A DNA stretch of 64,000 nucleotides from Tepidiphilus succinatimandens (GCF_006503695.1 NZ_SBIK01000006.1:62001-126000), one strand, 5' to 3'; counted from the stretch's first letter, positions 1 through 11,591 are shown. The notes: generated by a model not told the origin, from the letters alone. Numbers and translations are program-made.

Positions 1-763
1 CGAGCACGGCATCCCGCTCATCGTCGACAACACCGTCCCCTCCCCTTACCTGTGCCGCCCTTTCGAGCACGGCGCCGACATCGTGGTGCATTCGCTCACC
101 AAATACCTCGGCGGACACGGGAATTCCATCGGCGGGGTGATCGTCGACAGCGGCAAGTTTCCCTGGGCCGAGCACAAGGAACGTTTTCGCGTGCTCGTCG
201 AGCCCGATCCGTCTTATCACGGCGTGAGCTACACGGAAACCTTCGGCGCTGCGGCCTACATCGCCCGGGCGCGCGTGGTGCCGCTGCGCAACATGGGCGC
301 GGCGCTGAGCCCCTTCAACGCCTTTCTCATCCTGCAAGGGATCGAGACCCTGCCGCTACGCATGGATCGCATCTGCGACAACGCCGTGCGCATCGCCCAC
401 TTCCTGCGCACCCACCCCAAAGTGAGCTGGGTCAATTACGCCGGCCTGCCAGATCATCCCGATCACGCCCTGGTGCAGAAATACCTCGGCGGACGCGCGT
501 CCGGCATCCTCACGTTTGGCGTCAAGGGCGGCCGCGAGGCCGGGGCGCGATTCCAGGATGCGCTCAAGCTGGTGACCCGGCTCGTGAACATCGGCGATGC
601 GAAGACGCTCGCCTGCCACCCGGCCTCCACCACCCACCGGCAATTGAGCAAGGAAGAACTGGAGAAAGCCGGCGTGAGCGAAGACATGATCCGCCTGTCG
701 GTAGGCATCGAGCACGTCGACGATCTCATCGCCGATCTCGATCAGGCGCTCGCGGCCGCCTGA
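1..763 (+). CDS. O-acetylhomoserine/O-succinylhomoserine sulfhydrylase-type PLP enzyme, 5'-truncated by window edge
   Basis: The reading frame is open from base 2, so the gene begins before the window. This is the C-terminal half of a cystathionine gamma-synthase/O-acetylhomoserine sulfhydrylase family protein, which uses PLP to make homocysteine or cystathionine from an activated homoserine. The PLP lysine lies in the motif [12 protein letters not shown] (around base 90), preceded by the conserved VDNT stretch. The C-terminal signature [10 protein letters not shown] and the ending [18 protein letters not shown] are typical of MetY/MetZ-type enzymes. MetY (O-acetylhomoserine plus sulfide) is most likely, but the N-terminal half needed to separate it from related enzymes is missing. 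It converges on ugd. The start codon is outside the window. Confidence 0.9.
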   Translation, partial: EHGIPLIVDNTVPSPYLCRPFEHGADIVVHSLTKYLGGHGNSIGGVIVDSGKFPWAEHKERFRVLVEPDPSYHGVSYTETFGAAAYIARARVVPLRNMGAALSPFNAFLILQGIETLPLRMDRICDNAVRIAHFLRTHPKVSWVNYAGLPDHPDHALVQKYLGGRASGILTFGVKGGREAGARFQDALKLVTRLVNIGDAKTLACHPASTTHRQLSKEELEKAGVSEDMIRLSVGIEHVDDLIADLDQALAAA

Positions 764-790
764 GCCTGCCGCTCCCAACCCGAAGGGGAC

Positions 791-835
791 GGGGCGGCAT
801 CGAAGCTTCAGGGCGCGACCGCCCCGCCCTCTTCC
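791..835. terminator. Hairpin between convergent genes
   Basis: GGGGCGG at 791-797 pairs with CCGCCCC at 829-835 in the 78-bp gap between the plus-strand sulfhydrylase and minus-strand ugd. There is no clear T-run on either side, so a terminator role is inferred mainly from position. Confidence 0.35.
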
Positions 836-841
836 AGCCGC

Positions 842-2209
842 TCAGGCCGCAATCGCCCCCTGCTCTGCCAGCGCGTTCGCCCGCCCGATGCCGACATAGG
901 CAAACCCCAGCCGCTCGAGCTGCTGCGGGTCGTACTGGTTGCGCCCGTCGAAGATCTGCGGCGTTTTCAGAAGCCGCTTGATCGCCCCGAAGTCGGGATG
1001 GCGGAAAGGCTTCCATTCGGTCACCAGCACCATGGCGTCGGCTCCGTCGAGCGCGTCGTACTGGTGACGGGTGAAGACGAGACGGCCTTCGTCGAACCAT
1101 TGCGCCGGGAACACTCGCCGCGCGTTGTCCATCGCGACCGGATCGTAGGCGCGCACGGTGGCACCGCGCCCGATCAGGCCCTCGATGAGCGGGATGGAAG
1201 GCGCTTCGCGCATGTCGTCGGTCCCCGGCTTGAAGGCGAGCCCCCACACGCCGAAAGTCCGTCCGGTGAGGTCTTCGCCGAAACGCGCGACGATCTTTTC
1301 TTCCAGCACGCGCTTCTGCTTCGCGTTGCGCTCTTCCACCGCCGTGAGCACCTCCGGTTCAACGCCGGCCGCCTGTGCCATGGCGATGAGCGCCTTGACG
1401 TCCTTGGGAAAACACGAGCCGCCGTAGCCGCAGCCCGGATAGATGAAGTGGTAGCCGATGCGCTGATCCGAGCCGATGCCCAAGCGGACGTTTTCGACAT
1501 CGACGCCATAGCGCTCGCACAGCGCCGCGATCTCGTTCATGAATGAGATCTTGGTGGCGAGCATGGCGTTGGCGGCGTATTTCGTCATCTCGGCGTCGCG
1601 CACGCCCATGTAAATGACGCGCTGATGGCTGCGGTTGAAGGGGGCGTAGAGCTCGGCCATGCGCTCGCGCGCCGCTTCCGAATCCGTACCGACGATGATG
1701 CGGTCCGGGCGCATGAAATCTTCGACCGCAGCGCCTTCCTTGAGGAATTCGGGGTTGGAGACGACATCGAACGGGATCGACACGCCACGTGCATCGAGCT
1801 CTGCCTGGATCGCACGGCGCACCCGCTCGGCGGTTCCCACCGGAACCGTGGATTTGTCGACGATCACGCTGTAGCGCGTAAGCCGCCGGCCGATGTCGCG
1901 CGCCACCGTGAGCACGTGCTGCAGGTCGGCCGAGCCGTCTTCGAGCGGTGGCGTGCCCACGGCGATGAAGAGCACATCGCACTCGGCCATCGCCTCGCCC
2001 AGATCGGTGGTGAAACGCAGCCGCCCCTCGCGGTAATTGCGGACCACGATCTCGTCGAGCCCCGGCTCGTAGATGGGCAACTTCCCGGCTTTCAGCCCCT
2101 CGATCTTGGCCGCATCGACATCGACGCACCACACCTCGTTGCCCATCTCGGCAAAACACGCCCCAGTCACGAGGCCGACGTAGCCGGTCCCGATCACGCA
2201 CAAATCCAT
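842..2209 (-). CDS. ugd: UDP-glucose 6-dehydrogenase
   Basis: A 455-aa cytoplasmic enzyme that oxidises UDP-glucose to UDP-glucuronate with two NAD+, supplying precursor for exopolysaccharide and lipopolysaccharide sugars. The N-terminal Rossmann motif [10 protein letters not shown] (residues 7-16) binds NAD. The catalytic cysteine is C266 in GGSCFPKD. The SNPEFLKEG and [16 protein letters not shown] motifs are also family hallmarks. The frame stays open upstream to 2317, but the ATG at 2209 begins exactly at the Rossmann fold and follows a GAGGGG ribosome-binding site, so I chose it. It lies 31 bp downstream of the diguanylate cyclase on the same strand, probably in the same operon. This links UDP-glucuronate supply to c-di-GMP synthesis. 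Confidence 0.95.
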   Translation of the reverse strand: MDLCVIGTGYVGLVTGACFAEMGNEVWCVDVDAAKIEGLKAGKLPIYEPGLDEIVVRNYREGRLRFTTDLGEAMAECDVLFIAVGTPPLEDGSADLQHVLTVARDIGRRLTRYSVIVDKSTVPVGTAERVRRAIQAELDARGVSIPFDVVSNPEFLKEGAAVEDFMRPDRIIVGTDSEAARERMAELYAPFNRSHQRVIYMGVRDAEMTKYAANAMLATKISFMNEIAALCERYGVDVENVRLGIGSDQRIGYHFIYPGCGYGGSCFPKDVKALIAMAQAAGVEPEVLTAVEERNAKQKRVLEEKIVARFGEDLTGRTFGVWGLAFKPGTDDMREAPSIPLIEGLIGRGATVRAYDPVAMDNARRVFPAQWFDEGRLVFTRHQYDALDGADAMVLVTEWKPFRHPDFGAIKRLLKTPQIFDGRNQYDPQQLERLGFAYVGIGRANALAEQGAIAA

Positions 2210-2240
2210 TGAATTCCCCTCTATTCGTGGCAATGACAAG

Positions 2241-3548
2241 TTACTGATCTTCCGGAGCGATCCAAACCAAGTGGTCCCGTCCGTTCTCTTTGGCTTGATA
2301 GAGCGCCCGGTCGGCACGTGCGAACACGTCGTCGATCGTGCGATCGCTGATCGAGAACGACGTGCCGCCGGCGCTCACCGTATAGCGGATCGCATGGCCA
2401 TTGAAGACGACGACGCTTTGGCGAATGGTGCGCAGCAGCCGTTCGATTGCCGCTGCGGCCGCCCGATCGTCGGTTTGCGGCAACAGGATGCCGAACTCCT
2501 CTCCCCCCAGGCGGCCACAGACGTCCATCTGACGCAGGGATTGCCGAACCGTGTGGGCGAAATGACGCAGCACGGCGTCGCCCGCAGCATGGCCCAGGGT
2601 ATCGTTGATTCGTTTGAAGTGATCGAGATCGAGGAGGCAAAAGGAGGAATCGATCGTGAATCCGGAACGAACGACGCGCTGGAACTCCTTTTGCATTGCC
2701 TCGAGAAAAGCGCGGCGGTTGGGCAGCTCGGTGAGGGGATCGGTCATGGCCATGCGTTCGAGCCGCTCTTCGAGCAGCACCTGCTCGGTGACGTCGCGGT
2801 AGGTGGCGATGTAGTGCACAGGCCGCCCCTCGTTGTCGGTGACGGGGGCGATGGTCACGTCGTGGTAACGCAACTCCCCCGTCGCCGTCTTGTTCACCAT
2901 CCGTCCCTGCCAAACCGCTCCTTGGGAAATCGTCTCCCATAATTCCCGATAAAACGATTCTGGTTGTAAGCCGCTGTGTAACAAATATCCAGCACGCGTA
3001 CCGATCAGCTGATCGGCACGATAACCGGTGATCTGCTCGAGAGCCGGATTGACCCATTCGACGGTACCGTCGGCCGCCGCGATCATGATGCCTACCGGCG
3101 CATGGCGCAGCGCTGCGGTCAAGAGGCGATCTCGCTGGATTTTTTCTTCTTCCTGGGTCACGTCACGCGACACACCGATCGCACGCAACGCGCGCCCCGT
3201 CGTAGGATCGCGGTCACATACCTGGCCACGATCTTCGAGCCACAGGATGCGGCCATCCGGTGTCCGAATACGGTAACGCTGCTGATAAATAGCAGTTTTT
3301 CCTTTGAGCAGATCGATGAGGGCCGAGCGAACCCGGGGCCAGTCGTCGGGATGGACGAAGGAACGCCATTGGGCAAAACTCAAGCGGACGGGCTCATTGC
3401 CCAAACCCATCCAACGGCTCCACTGGGCATCGAGCCAGGTCGTTTCATGCACGAAATCCAGATCCCACGTCGCCAGTCCGGCCGCTTCCAGGGCGAGCCG
3501 CAGGCGCGTCTCGAGTCGAGCAGGAGACGAGGCAGGATCGGACCGCAT
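2241..3548 (-). CDS. PAS-PAS-GGDEF diguanylate cyclase
   Basis: A 435-aa protein with no membrane segment. It has a PAS/PAC domain at about residues 15-130, a second at 140-260, and a GGDEF domain at 265-425. The active-site loop reads GGEEF (348-352), an active variant, and an RxxD inhibitory c-di-GMP site (R339-D342) sits the usual five residues before it, so feedback-inhibited synthesis of c-di-GMP from two GTP is expected. The ligand of the PAS domains is not evident. Its ATG directly abuts the TGA of the upstream small gene (3549), suggesting translational coupling, and ugd follows after 31 bp. The context implies local control of polysaccharide production. Confidence 0.93.
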   Translation of the reverse strand: MRSDPASSPARLETRLRLALEAAGLATWDLDFVHETTWLDAQWSRWMGLGNEPVRLSFAQWRSFVHPDDWPRVRSALIDLLKGKTAIYQQRYRIRTPDGRILWLEDRGQVCDRDPTTGRALRAIGVSRDVTQEEEKIQRDRLLTAALRHAPVGIMIAAADGTVEWVNPALEQITGYRADQLIGTRAGYLLHSGLQPESFYRELWETISQGAVWQGRMVNKTATGELRYHDVTIAPVTDNEGRPVHYIATYRDVTEQVLLEERLERMAMTDPLTELPNRRAFLEAMQKEFQRVVRSGFTIDSSFCLLDLDHFKRINDTLGHAAGDAVLRHFAHTVRQSLRQMDVCGRLGGEEFGILLPQTDDRAAAAAIERLLRTIRQSVVVFNGHAIRYTVSAGGTSFSISDRTIDDVFARADRALYQAKENGRDHLVWIAPEDQ

Positions 3549-3899
3549 TCACGCCCCTTTTGCGGGAAGGAGCCCGCGGGCCTCGGCTTCTTCGTAGATC
3601 GCCCGCGCCACGGCCTTCCACACGGGGCCGCCGTGCAGCTCCTCCCCCATGTTCGCTGCGGAGGCCATGGTCTGGAACATGAGGGCGATGAGCCCCAAGA
3701 GCTCGGCGCGCACGCGCGGCTCGAGCGAAGACGCATAGAAATGCTGGGAGATTTTTTGCGGATCGGTGTCGAGCGCTTCTCGGGCGAGATCGCGCATCTG
3801 CTGCGCGTTCGTCGGATCCAGCCCCAGCACGGCGAGTTTGGCCGCGATGGCGTGTTCCAGCATCTCCACGTTCCGCCCCAGAAACGATGGCTGCACCAT
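3549..3899 (-). CDS. Small protein of unknown function, coupled to the diguanylate cyclase
   Basis: About 116 aa, predicted soluble and largely helical, with no domain I recognise. The open frame extends upstream through tRNA-Val, where it only translates tRNA sequence. I chose the ATG at 3899 because GAGAGG lies about nine bases before it; the ATG at 3956 falls in the encoded CCA end of the tRNA. The stop codon is immediately followed by the start codon of the diguanylate cyclase, so the two are probably translated together. The region from MVQPSFLGRNVEMLEHAI to the C-terminus looks like a helical accessory protein; a role in modulating the cyclase is only a guess from context. Confidence 0.7.
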   Translation of the reverse strand: MVQPSFLGRNVEMLEHAIAAKLAVLGLDPTNAQQMRDLAREALDTDPQKISQHFYASSLEPRVRAELLGLIALMFQTMASAANMGEELHGGPVWKAVARAIYEEAEARGLLPAKGA

Positions 3900-3955
3900 C
3901 GCGCCAGCCCTCTCATGTACCAATCGTTCAATGATAGCATGGCGGGGTAGGAGCA

Positions 3956-4031
3956 TGGTGGGTGCTGACGGACTCGAACCGCCGACATTCGCCTTGTAAG
4001 GGCGACGCTCTACCAACTGAGCTAAGCACCC
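3956..4031 (-). tRNA. tRNA-Val (anticodon TAC)
   Basis: The 76-nt cloverleaf has a 7-bp acceptor stem (4025-4031 with 3960-3966), anticodon loop CTTACAA giving anticodon TAC, TTCGAGT in the T loop and an encoded CCA end (3956-3958). It lies between lon and the small protein/diguanylate cyclase genes. No terminator follows it, so transcription may read on into those genes. Confidence 0.96.
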
Positions 4032-4047
4032 GCCTCGAGCGCCGGCA

Positions 4048-4076
4048 ATGGTACCATCACCGGCGCTTCCTGGCAA
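4048..4076 (-). promoter_or_regulatory. Sigma70-type promoter for tRNA-Val
   Basis: On the minus strand TTGCCA (4071-4076) and TACCAT (4048-4053) are separated by exactly 17 bp. The tRNA 5' end is 16 bases downstream of the -10. It overlaps the sequence just after the lon stop codon. Confidence 0.65.
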
Positions 4077-4087
4077 ACGCCGCGGGC

Positions 4088-6514
4088 TCAGTGCGGCAGT
4101 TCGGCTGCCCCCGTGCCCGCGGCGGTCGCCGTAACCGCGACCGTGGCCACAGGCGGCTCACTTGCCGGCGCGAGCGGCTCGGGCTTGCGTTCGAGGGCGA
4201 GCTCGAGCACCTGCTCGATCCAGCGCACGGGGATGATCTCCACGGCGTTCTTCACGTTGTCAGGGATCTCGGCCAGATCCTTGACGTTCTCCTCGGGAAT
4301 GAGCACCTTGCGGATGCCGCCGCGCACGGCGGCAAGGAGCTTCTCCTTGAGCCCGCCGATCGCCAGCACTTCCCCCCGCAGGGTGATCTCGCCGGTCATG
4401 GCCACGTCGCAGCGCACCGGAATCTCGGTGAGCGCGGAGACGAGCGCCGTGGTGATGGCAATCCCCGCCGAAGGACCGTCTTTGGGGATCGCGCCTTCGG
4501 GCAGGTGCACGTGCACGTCGGTCTTCTCGTAGAAATCCTCCGGGATGCCGAGCTTGCGCGCGCGCTTGCGCACCACGGTAATGGCCGCCTGGATGGATTC
4601 CTGCATGACCTCGCCGAGCTTGCCCGTGGTGATGACCTTGCCTTTGCCCGGCATCACCGCCGCTTCCACGGTGAGGAGTTCGCCGCCCACTTCGGTCCAG
4701 GCAAGTCCGGTGACCTGCCCCACCTGGTTCTCTTTCTCGGCCACGCCGAAGGTGTACTTGCGCACGCCGAGATAGGTCTCGAGATCGCCCGCATCCACCG
4801 TCACCGGAGCCTTCAGCGCCTTGAGCAGAATGCCCTTGACCACCTTGCGGCAGATCTTGGAGATCTCTCGCTCGAGGCTGCGCACGCCGGCTTCCCGCGT
4901 GTAGTAGCGCACGATGTCGCGGATCGCCGCGGTGGTGACGCTGAGCTCGTTCTTCTTCACGCCGTTGAGCTTCATCTGCTTGGGCAGCAGATAGCGCTCG
5001 GCGATGGCGATCTTCTCGTCCTCGGTGTAGCCGGAGAGCCGGATCACCTCCATGCGGTCCAAAAGCGGCGCCGGGATGTTGAGCGTGTTCGCCGTGGCCA
5101 CGAACATCACTTCCGAGAGGTCGAAATCGACCTCGACGTAGTGGTCCTGGAAGGCGTGGTTCTGTTCGGGGTCGAGCACTTCCAGGAGCGCCGAACTCGG
5201 ATCGCCGCGGAAATCCATGCCGATCTTGTCGACTTCGTCGAGCAGGAAGAGCGGGTTTTTCACGCCGACCTTGATGAGGCTCTGGATGATGCGCCCCGGC
5301 ATGGCGCCGATGTAGGTGCGCCGATGGCCGCGGATTTCGGCTTCATCCCGCACCCCACCCAGGGCCATGCGCACGAACTTGCGCCCGGTGGCGCGTGCCA
5401 TCGACTGGCCGAGCGAGGTCTTGCCCACGCCGGGAGGACCGACCAGGCACAGGATGGGGGCTTTGACGACGTCGACGCGCTTTTGTACCGCCAGGTATTC
5501 GACGATCCGCTCCTTGACTTTCTCCAGGCCGTAGTGATCGGCATCGAGGATTTTCTGCGCCTTGGCCAGATCGAGCGTGACCTTGGTCTTCTTGTTCCAG
5601 GGCAGGCTCACGAGCACGTCGAGGTAGTTGCGCACCACCGTGGCCTCGGCCGACATGGGCGACATCATGCGCAGCTTCTTGAGTTCGGCCTCGGCCTTTT
5701 CCTGCACCTCCTTGGGCATTCCCGCGGCCTTGATCTTCTTCTCGAGCTCTTCGAGCTCGGCCTGTTCGTCGCCTTCGCCGAGTTCCTTCTGGATGGCCTT
5801 GACCTGCTCGTTGAGGTAGAACTCGCGCTGCGATTTTTCCATCTGCCGCTTGACGCGGCTACGGATGCGCTTCTCGACTTCGAGAATGTCGATCTCGGCC
5901 TCGAGCAGCGCCAAGAGCCGCTCCATGCGCGGCACGAGGGCGAGGATCTCGAGCAGCTCCTGCTTCTTGTCGAGCTTGAGCGGCAGATGGGCCGCGATGA
6001 TGTCGGTGAGATGCTCGGGATCTTCGAGCGCGGCGAGCGAGGCGACGAGCTCCTGCGGCAGCTTCTGGTTGAGCTTGACGTACTCTTCGAAAGCGGAGAG
6101 CAGCGAGCGGCGCAGGGCCTCGGTCTCGCGGGCATCGCCGGTCTGGGTTTCCAGCGGCTCGGCCAGGGCGACGAAGGTGTCGCCTTCTTCGAGAATGCGT
6201 GCAAAGCGCGCGCGCTGCCGCCCTTCGATGAGCACCTTGACCGTGCCGTCGGGCAGCTTGAGCATCTGCAGCACATGGGCGATGCACCCGAGCGTGAAAA
6301 TGTCGTCGGGACCGGGATCGTCCTTGGCGGCGTCTTTCTGCGTGGCGAGTACGAGCCGTCCGCCGTTTTCCATGGCGCGCTCGAGCGCCTTGATGGACTT
6401 GGGCCGCCCAACGAAGAGCGGGATGACCATGTGCGGGAACACCACCACGTCGCGCAAGGGCAGCAGCGGCAGGTGTTCGAGGGTTTTCCCCTGGGTTTGG
6501 ATGAGCTCTGTCAT
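4088..6514 (-). CDS. lon: ATP-dependent protease La (Lon)
   Basis: An 808-aa cytoplasmic AAA+ serine protease that degrades misfolded and short-lived regulatory proteins. The N-terminal substrate-binding domain covers about residues 10-200 and is followed by a coiled-coil linker. The AAA+ module carries Walker A GPPGVGKT (359-366) and Walker B FLLDEVDK. The protease domain has the catalytic dyad S682 (in PKDGPSAG) and K725 (in GGLKEK). Length and motifs match the full-length LonA family. It is the last gene of the tig-clpP-clpX-lon cluster but has its own promoter-like sequence. Confidence 0.98.
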   Translation of the reverse strand: MTELIQTQGKTLEHLPLLPLRDVVVFPHMVIPLFVGRPKSIKALERAMENGGRLVLATQKDAAKDDPGPDDIFTLGCIAHVLQMLKLPDGTVKVLIEGRQRARFARILEEGDTFVALAEPLETQTGDARETEALRRSLLSAFEEYVKLNQKLPQELVASLAALEDPEHLTDIIAAHLPLKLDKKQELLEILALVPRMERLLALLEAEIDILEVEKRIRSRVKRQMEKSQREFYLNEQVKAIQKELGEGDEQAELEELEKKIKAAGMPKEVQEKAEAELKKLRMMSPMSAEATVVRNYLDVLVSLPWNKKTKVTLDLAKAQKILDADHYGLEKVKERIVEYLAVQKRVDVVKAPILCLVGPPGVGKTSLGQSMARATGRKFVRMALGGVRDEAEIRGHRRTYIGAMPGRIIQSLIKVGVKNPLFLLDEVDKIGMDFRGDPSSALLEVLDPEQNHAFQDHYVEVDFDLSEVMFVATANTLNIPAPLLDRMEVIRLSGYTEDEKIAIAERYLLPKQMKLNGVKKNELSVTTAAIRDIVRYYTREAGVRSLEREISKICRKVVKGILLKALKAPVTVDAGDLETYLGVRKYTFGVAEKENQVGQVTGLAWTEVGGELLTVEAAVMPGKGKVITTGKLGEVMQESIQAAITVVRKRARKLGIPEDFYEKTDVHVHLPEGAIPKDGPSAGIAITTALVSALTEIPVRCDVAMTGEITLRGEVLAIGGLKEKLLAAVRGGIRKVLIPEENVKDLAEIPDNVKNAVEIIPVRWIEQVLELALERKPEPLAPASEPPVATVAVTATAAGTGAAELPH

Positions 6515-6553
6515 GAGTGGAAATCCTGATGAGGCGAGGAATCGCTACCGTGC

Positions 6554-6582
6554 AATATGGTAGCTTGAACGGCAAAAATCAA
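6554..6582 (-). promoter_or_regulatory. Promoter upstream of lon, possibly heat-shock responsive
   Basis: On the minus strand TTGATT (6577-6582) and CATATT (6554-6559) are 17 bp apart. The wider context reads CCTTGAT then ACCATATT, which partly resembles the sigma32 pattern CTTGAA/CCCCATNT. Heat-shock control of lon is established in enterics; sigma32 use here is inference. Confidence 0.5.
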
Positions 6583-6605
6583 GGGGAGAAAAAAGCACAT
6601 TGGCG

Positions 6606-6626
6606 GCGGGGCCGAAACGGCCCCGC
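6606..6626 (-). terminator. Strong hairpin between clpX and lon
   Basis: GCGGGGCCG (6606-6614) and CGGCCCCGC (6618-6626) form a perfect 9-bp stem with a 3-nt loop. On the minus strand, TTTTTT follows about 11 bases after the stem. It probably limits clpX-to-lon read-through. Confidence 0.5.
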
Positions 6627-6656
6627 ACCGAAGAGAGAAAAACGAAACGTCGAACT

Positions 6657-7931
<1,275 letters not shown>

Positions 7932-7937
7932 GGTTCC

Positions 7938-8564
7938 TCAGATGTCTTCGCGACGGATCAGGACCTTGTCGACCAGGCCATACTTCACGGCTTCTTCCGC
8001 GTCCATGAAGTTGTCCCGCTCGGTGTCGCGCTCGACGCGCTCGACGTCGTTGCCGGTGTGAAACGCCAGGAGCTCGTTGAGCTTGGCCTTGATTTTGAGA
8101 ATCTCGCGGGCGTGGATCTCGATGTCGGTGGCCTGTCCCTGAAAACCACCCAGGGGCTGGTGGATCATCACGCGGGAATTCGGCAGGCAGTAGCGCTTGC
8201 CTCTGGCACCTGCCGCGAGCAGGAAGGCGCCCATGCTCGCCGCCTGGCCGATGCACAGGGTGCTCACGTCGGGCTTGATGAACTGCATGGTGTCGTAGAT
8301 GGCCATGCCGGCCGTGACCGAGCCGCCCGGCGAGTTGATGTAGAAGTGGATGTCCTTGTCCGGGTTCTCGGATTCGAGAAAGAGGAGCTGCGCGACGACG
8401 AGGCTCGCGACCGCATCGTCGACAGGGCCGACGAGGAACACGACGCGCTCCTTGAGCAGGCGCGAGTAGATGTCGTAGGCGCGCTCGCCGCGACCGCTTT
8501 GCTCCACCACCATCGGCACGAGGCCGAGCCCGAGCGGGGTGTTCGCCTCAAAGGATTGTTTCAT
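7938..8564 (-). CDS. clpP: ATP-dependent Clp protease proteolytic subunit ClpP
   Basis: A 208-aa serine protease forming the double-heptamer chamber used by ClpX and, where present, ClpA. The catalytic triad is S110 (GQAASMGAF), H135 (MIHQPLGG) and D184 (ERDNFM). The N-terminus before LVPMVVEQ resembles the cleavable propeptide of the family. It sits between tig and clpX in the conserved order. Confidence 0.98.
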   Translation of the reverse strand: MKQSFEANTPLGLGLVPMVVEQSGRGERAYDIYSRLLKERVVFLVGPVDDAVASLVVAQLLFLESENPDKDIHFYINSPGGSVTAGMAIYDTMQFIKPDVSTLCIGQAASMGAFLLAAGARGKRYCLPNSRVMIHQPLGGFQGQATDIEIHAREILKIKAKLNELLAFHTGNDVERVERDTERDNFMDAEEAVKYGLVDKVLIRREDI

Positions 8565-8678
8565 GGTTCCTCACGCAGGAATTCGTTCAATTGTAGTTGA
8601 CGCGAAAACGCGCGGCGGGTTCGCGCGGCGAACAAACTTCGCCCGCCGAACGTCGCGGCCGCGCGGGTTTGCCCATCT

Positions 8679-9998
8679 TCAGGCGGGGCGCTGCGTCATG
8701 AACTCGTCGAACTCGACGGGCTTGTCGACCACCTGAACCTGCTCGAGCACCCATTGCACGACGTTGTTCTCGATCGCCACCGCTTCCACCGACACCAGGC
8801 GCTCCGGATCGGAATAATACCAATTGACCATCACCTCTGGGTGCTCGTACTCGGCGGCCACCTCTTCGACGAGGGCGCGCACCTGCTCCGGTTTCGCCTG
8901 AAGTTCATGGCGCTTGACGAGCTCGCCGATGACGAGGCCGAGCTTGACGCGGCGGCGGGCCTCTTCTTCGAAGAGCTGCGGCGAGAGCTCGAGCTTGCCG
9001 GCGTCGAACCCGCGCATGCTCAGGTCACGCCGCATGCGCTCGACGAGCTGTTCGGCTTCGGTCTCGACGAGGGCGCTCGGCACGGCGAAGTCGTGGGCGG
9101 AGAGCAGCAGATCGAAGACCTGTTTCTTTACTTCGTTGTCGATGCGCTGCTTGAGTTCGCGCTCGAGCGAGGCGCGGATCTCGTCGCGCAACTTTTGCAC
9201 GTCGCCATCCTCGATGCCGAGCGCACGGGCAAAGTCGGCATCGACCGCGGGCAATTCGGGCTCTTCGACTCGATGCACCGTGAGCTCGAACTGCAGCGTC
9301 TGGCCGGCGAACTTGTTGTCCTCGCCTTCAGGGAAGGTTACCTCGAAGGTTTTGGTTTCGCCAGCCCGCATGCCGATCGGCGCCTTCTCGATATCTTCGA
9401 GCAAAGCGCCAGCGCCGATGACGAAGGGGAAGTTTTCGACTTGACCGTTCTCGACCACCTCGCCATCCTTGCGCGCGGTATAAGAGACGGTGACGCGATC
9501 GCCTTCCTGCGCCGGCCGGTCGACTTCGTGGTACGTGGTGCGCTGCTTGCGCAGGCGCTCGAGGGTCTTGTCGATTTCGGCCTCGGTGATCTCGAGCCGC
9601 GGACGTTCGACCGTGCGGCCGGAGAGATCGGCGGGTTCGACTTCGGGGTAGACTTCGAAGCGGGCCGTGAAGGCGAGAATCGCCGCATCGGCCGATTCGG
9701 CGGGTTCGATGCGGAAACCGCCCGCCACGCGCAAGCCTTCGCGGGCGACGGCTTCGTTGAAGGTGCGCTCGATCGCCTCGCTCACGGCTTCGGTCCACAT
9801 TTCGTTGCCATACATCTGCTTGACGAGGCGCATCGGCACCTTGCCCGGACGAAACCCAGGCATCTTGACGGTGGGTGCGATGCGTTTGAGGCGCTTTTCG
9901 GCGTCTTTCTCGACGTCGGCCACGGGAATGTTGAGCGTGAGCGAACGTTCGAGCGGATTGGCGGGTTGTTGCGCGGGCGTCTGTTCGGCGACTTCCAT
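8679..9998 (-). CDS. tig: Trigger factor, ribosome-bound chaperone/prolyl isomerase
   Basis: A 439-aa chaperone that binds near the ribosome exit tunnel and folds nascent chains. The ribosome-binding signature occurs in the form FRPGKVPMRLV. A central FKBP-type PPIase domain (about 160-245) and a helical C-terminal chaperone arm follow. The frame is open much further upstream, but the ATG at 9998 is preceded by AAGGA at six bases and gives the family-typical length, so I selected it. It is the first gene of the tig-clpP-clpX-lon cluster and is divergent from the NAD(P)HX repair gene. Confidence 0.96.
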   Translation of the reverse strand: MEVAEQTPAQQPANPLERSLTLNIPVADVEKDAEKRLKRIAPTVKMPGFRPGKVPMRLVKQMYGNEMWTEAVSEAIERTFNEAVAREGLRVAGGFRIEPAESADAAILAFTARFEVYPEVEPADLSGRTVERPRLEITEAEIDKTLERLRKQRTTYHEVDRPAQEGDRVTVSYTARKDGEVVENGQVENFPFVIGAGALLEDIEKAPIGMRAGETKTFEVTFPEGEDNKFAGQTLQFELTVHRVEEPELPAVDADFARALGIEDGDVQKLRDEIRASLERELKQRIDNEVKKQVFDLLLSAHDFAVPSALVETEAEQLVERMRRDLSMRGFDAGKLELSPQLFEEEARRRVKLGLVIGELVKRHELQAKPEQVRALVEEVAAEYEHPEVMVNWYYSDPERLVSVEAVAIENNVVQWVLEQVQVVDKPVEFDEFMTQRPA

Positions 9999-10076
9999 CC
10001 GAGTTCCTTGCATTCGTGGGTGAAGAAAACGGTTTTTCATTCTAACATGGTTTGATCTCCAGCCAGGAGTCGCATC

Positions 10077-11591
10077 ATGCCTTTCGCGCCCTTTTCCCCT
10101 TTCATTGCGCCCCTTTCTTCCCGCCCCTTGCTCCGTCTGAAGGAGATCCGAGCGATCGAGGCGGTGGAAGTCCCCTTGGCCGATCCGCCGCTGATGGAGC
10201 GTGCCGGGGCGGCGATCGCCCGCTCGGTGATCGCGCACGTCCCTCCGGGCGGTTTGGTGTGCATCCTGTGCGGACCGGGCAACAACGGGGGGGACGGGTT
10301 CGTGGCGGCACGTCGGCTGCTCGCCCTCGGACGACGCGCCGTGGTGATCGGCTGCTTCGACGCGACGCGCATGGAAGGCGAAGCCGCGGCGGCGCGCGCC
10401 GCCTTTCTCTCGGCTGGCGGCACCGTGCTTCCTGGTCCGGAAGCGCTCGACGAGCGGCCGGCAGCGATCGTGGATGCCCTCTTCGGCATCGGCCTTGCCC
10501 GCCCCGTCGGCGAGCCCTACGCCTCATGGATCGGGTGGGGTTCGCGGCAGACGGCGTTCAAACTGGCAGTAGACGTCCCCAGCGGGCTCGATGCCGACAC
10601 AGGGCGCTGCACGGGGCCATGTTTCGAGGCAAACGCCACCCTGACCTTCCTCGCCGACAAGCCAGGTCTGCACACGCTCGACGGCCCGGATCGGGCCGGT
10701 GTGGTCATGGTCGATGCGCTGGGAGTCGATGCCTCACGCCACGACCTGGGACGGGGGCGTTTGCTCGGGCTGGACGCCTTCGCCGGCCACCTGCGGCCGC
10801 GGCGCAAGAACACCCACAAGGGCAGTTTCGGCCACGTGCTGGTGGTGGGGGGCGCGCCGCGCATGAGCGGAGCGGCCTTCCTGGCGGGGCACGCGGCGCT
10901 CGCCACCGGCGCCGGCAAGGTGACCCTGTGCGCGCTCGACCCGAACATCCTCTCCTTCAGTCCAGTGCATCCGGAGTTGATGGTGGGAAACGCGATTCCC
11001 GAGCGCGGCGTCGATGTCCTCGTCGTCGGGCCGGGCTTGGGCGCCTCGGCCGAAGCCCGCGCCCAGCTCGCGCGGCTACTGCCTTCCTCTCTGCCGCTCG
11101 TGCTCGACGCCGACGGGCTCAATCGCCTGGCCGTCGACGCCGAATTGCAGGAGTCCCTGCGCTCACGCTCGATTCCGGCAATCCTCACGCCCCACCCCAT
11201 GGAGGCCGCGCGACTGCTCGGTACCGAGGTGGCCGCCGTGCAGCGCGACCGCATCGCCGCCGCGCAGGAACTCGCCCAGCGCTACCGGGCGCATGTCGTG
11301 CTCAAGGGCTGCGGCTCGGTCGTGGCCGACCCCGACGGCGCCTGGGCGATCAACCCCACGGGGAATCCGGGCATGGCGAGCGCCGGCATGGGCGACGTAC
11401 TGAGCGGCCTGCTGGGGGCGCTGCTCGCCCAGGGCTGGCCGGTACCGCTGGCGGCGCGCTTCGGCCCATTCCTCCATGGCGCCGCGGCCGATCGGCTCGT
11501 TGCAGAAGGGATCGGCCCGATCGGGATCACTGCCAGCGAGACGGTGAGCGCGGCGCGGCGCCTGCTGAACGAATGGTCGGTGCGGGCTTGA
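10077..11591 (+). CDS. nnr: Bifunctional NAD(P)H-hydrate epimerase / ADP-dependent NAD(P)H-hydrate dehydratase
   Basis: A 504-aa metabolite-repair enzyme. The N-terminal YjeF epimerase domain (about 1-215; CGPGNNGGDGFV motif near residue 65) interconverts R and S NAD(P)HX. The C-terminal ribokinase-fold domain (about 225-500; NPTGNPGMASAGMGDVL motif) dehydrates the S form back to NAD(P)H using ADP. A CAGGAG ribosome-binding site precedes the ATG. It is divergent from tig and ends only 20 bp from the convergent LuxR regulator gene. Confidence 0.95.
   Translation: MPFAPFSPFIAPLSSRPLLRLKEIRAIEAVEVPLADPPLMERAGAAIARSVIAHVPPGGLVCILCGPGNNGGDGFVAARRLLALGRRAVVIGCFDATRMEGEAAAARAAFLSAGGTVLPGPEALDERPAAIVDALFGIGLARPVGEPYASWIGWGSRQTAFKLAVDVPSGLDADTGRCTGPCFEANATLTFLADKPGLHTLDGPDRAGVVMVDALGVDASRHDLGRGRLLGLDAFAGHLRPRRKNTHKGSFGHVLVVGGAPRMSGAAFLAGHAALATGAGKVTLCALDPNILSFSPVHPELMVGNAIPERGVDVLVVGPGLGASAEARAQLARLLPSSLPLVLDADGLNRLAVDAELQESLRSRSIPAILTPHPMEAARLLGTEVAAVQRDRIAAAQELAQRYRAHVVLKGCGSVVADPDGAWAINPTGNPGMASAGMGDVLSGLLGALLAQGWPVPLAARFGPFLHGAAADRLVAEGIGPIGITASETVSAARRLLNEWSVRA

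Noticed and set aside
2210-2317. N-terminal extension of ugd
   Set aside because: It would precede the Rossmann fold by 36 residues without homology, and it overlaps the end of the cyclase gene.
3957-4076. N-terminal extension of the small gene through tRNA-Val
   Set aside because: The residues merely translate the tRNA, and a better start with a ribosome-binding site exists at 3899.
3962-6529. An 855-codon plus-strand frame opposite lon
   Set aside because: Antisense shadow; Lon has all catalytic motifs.
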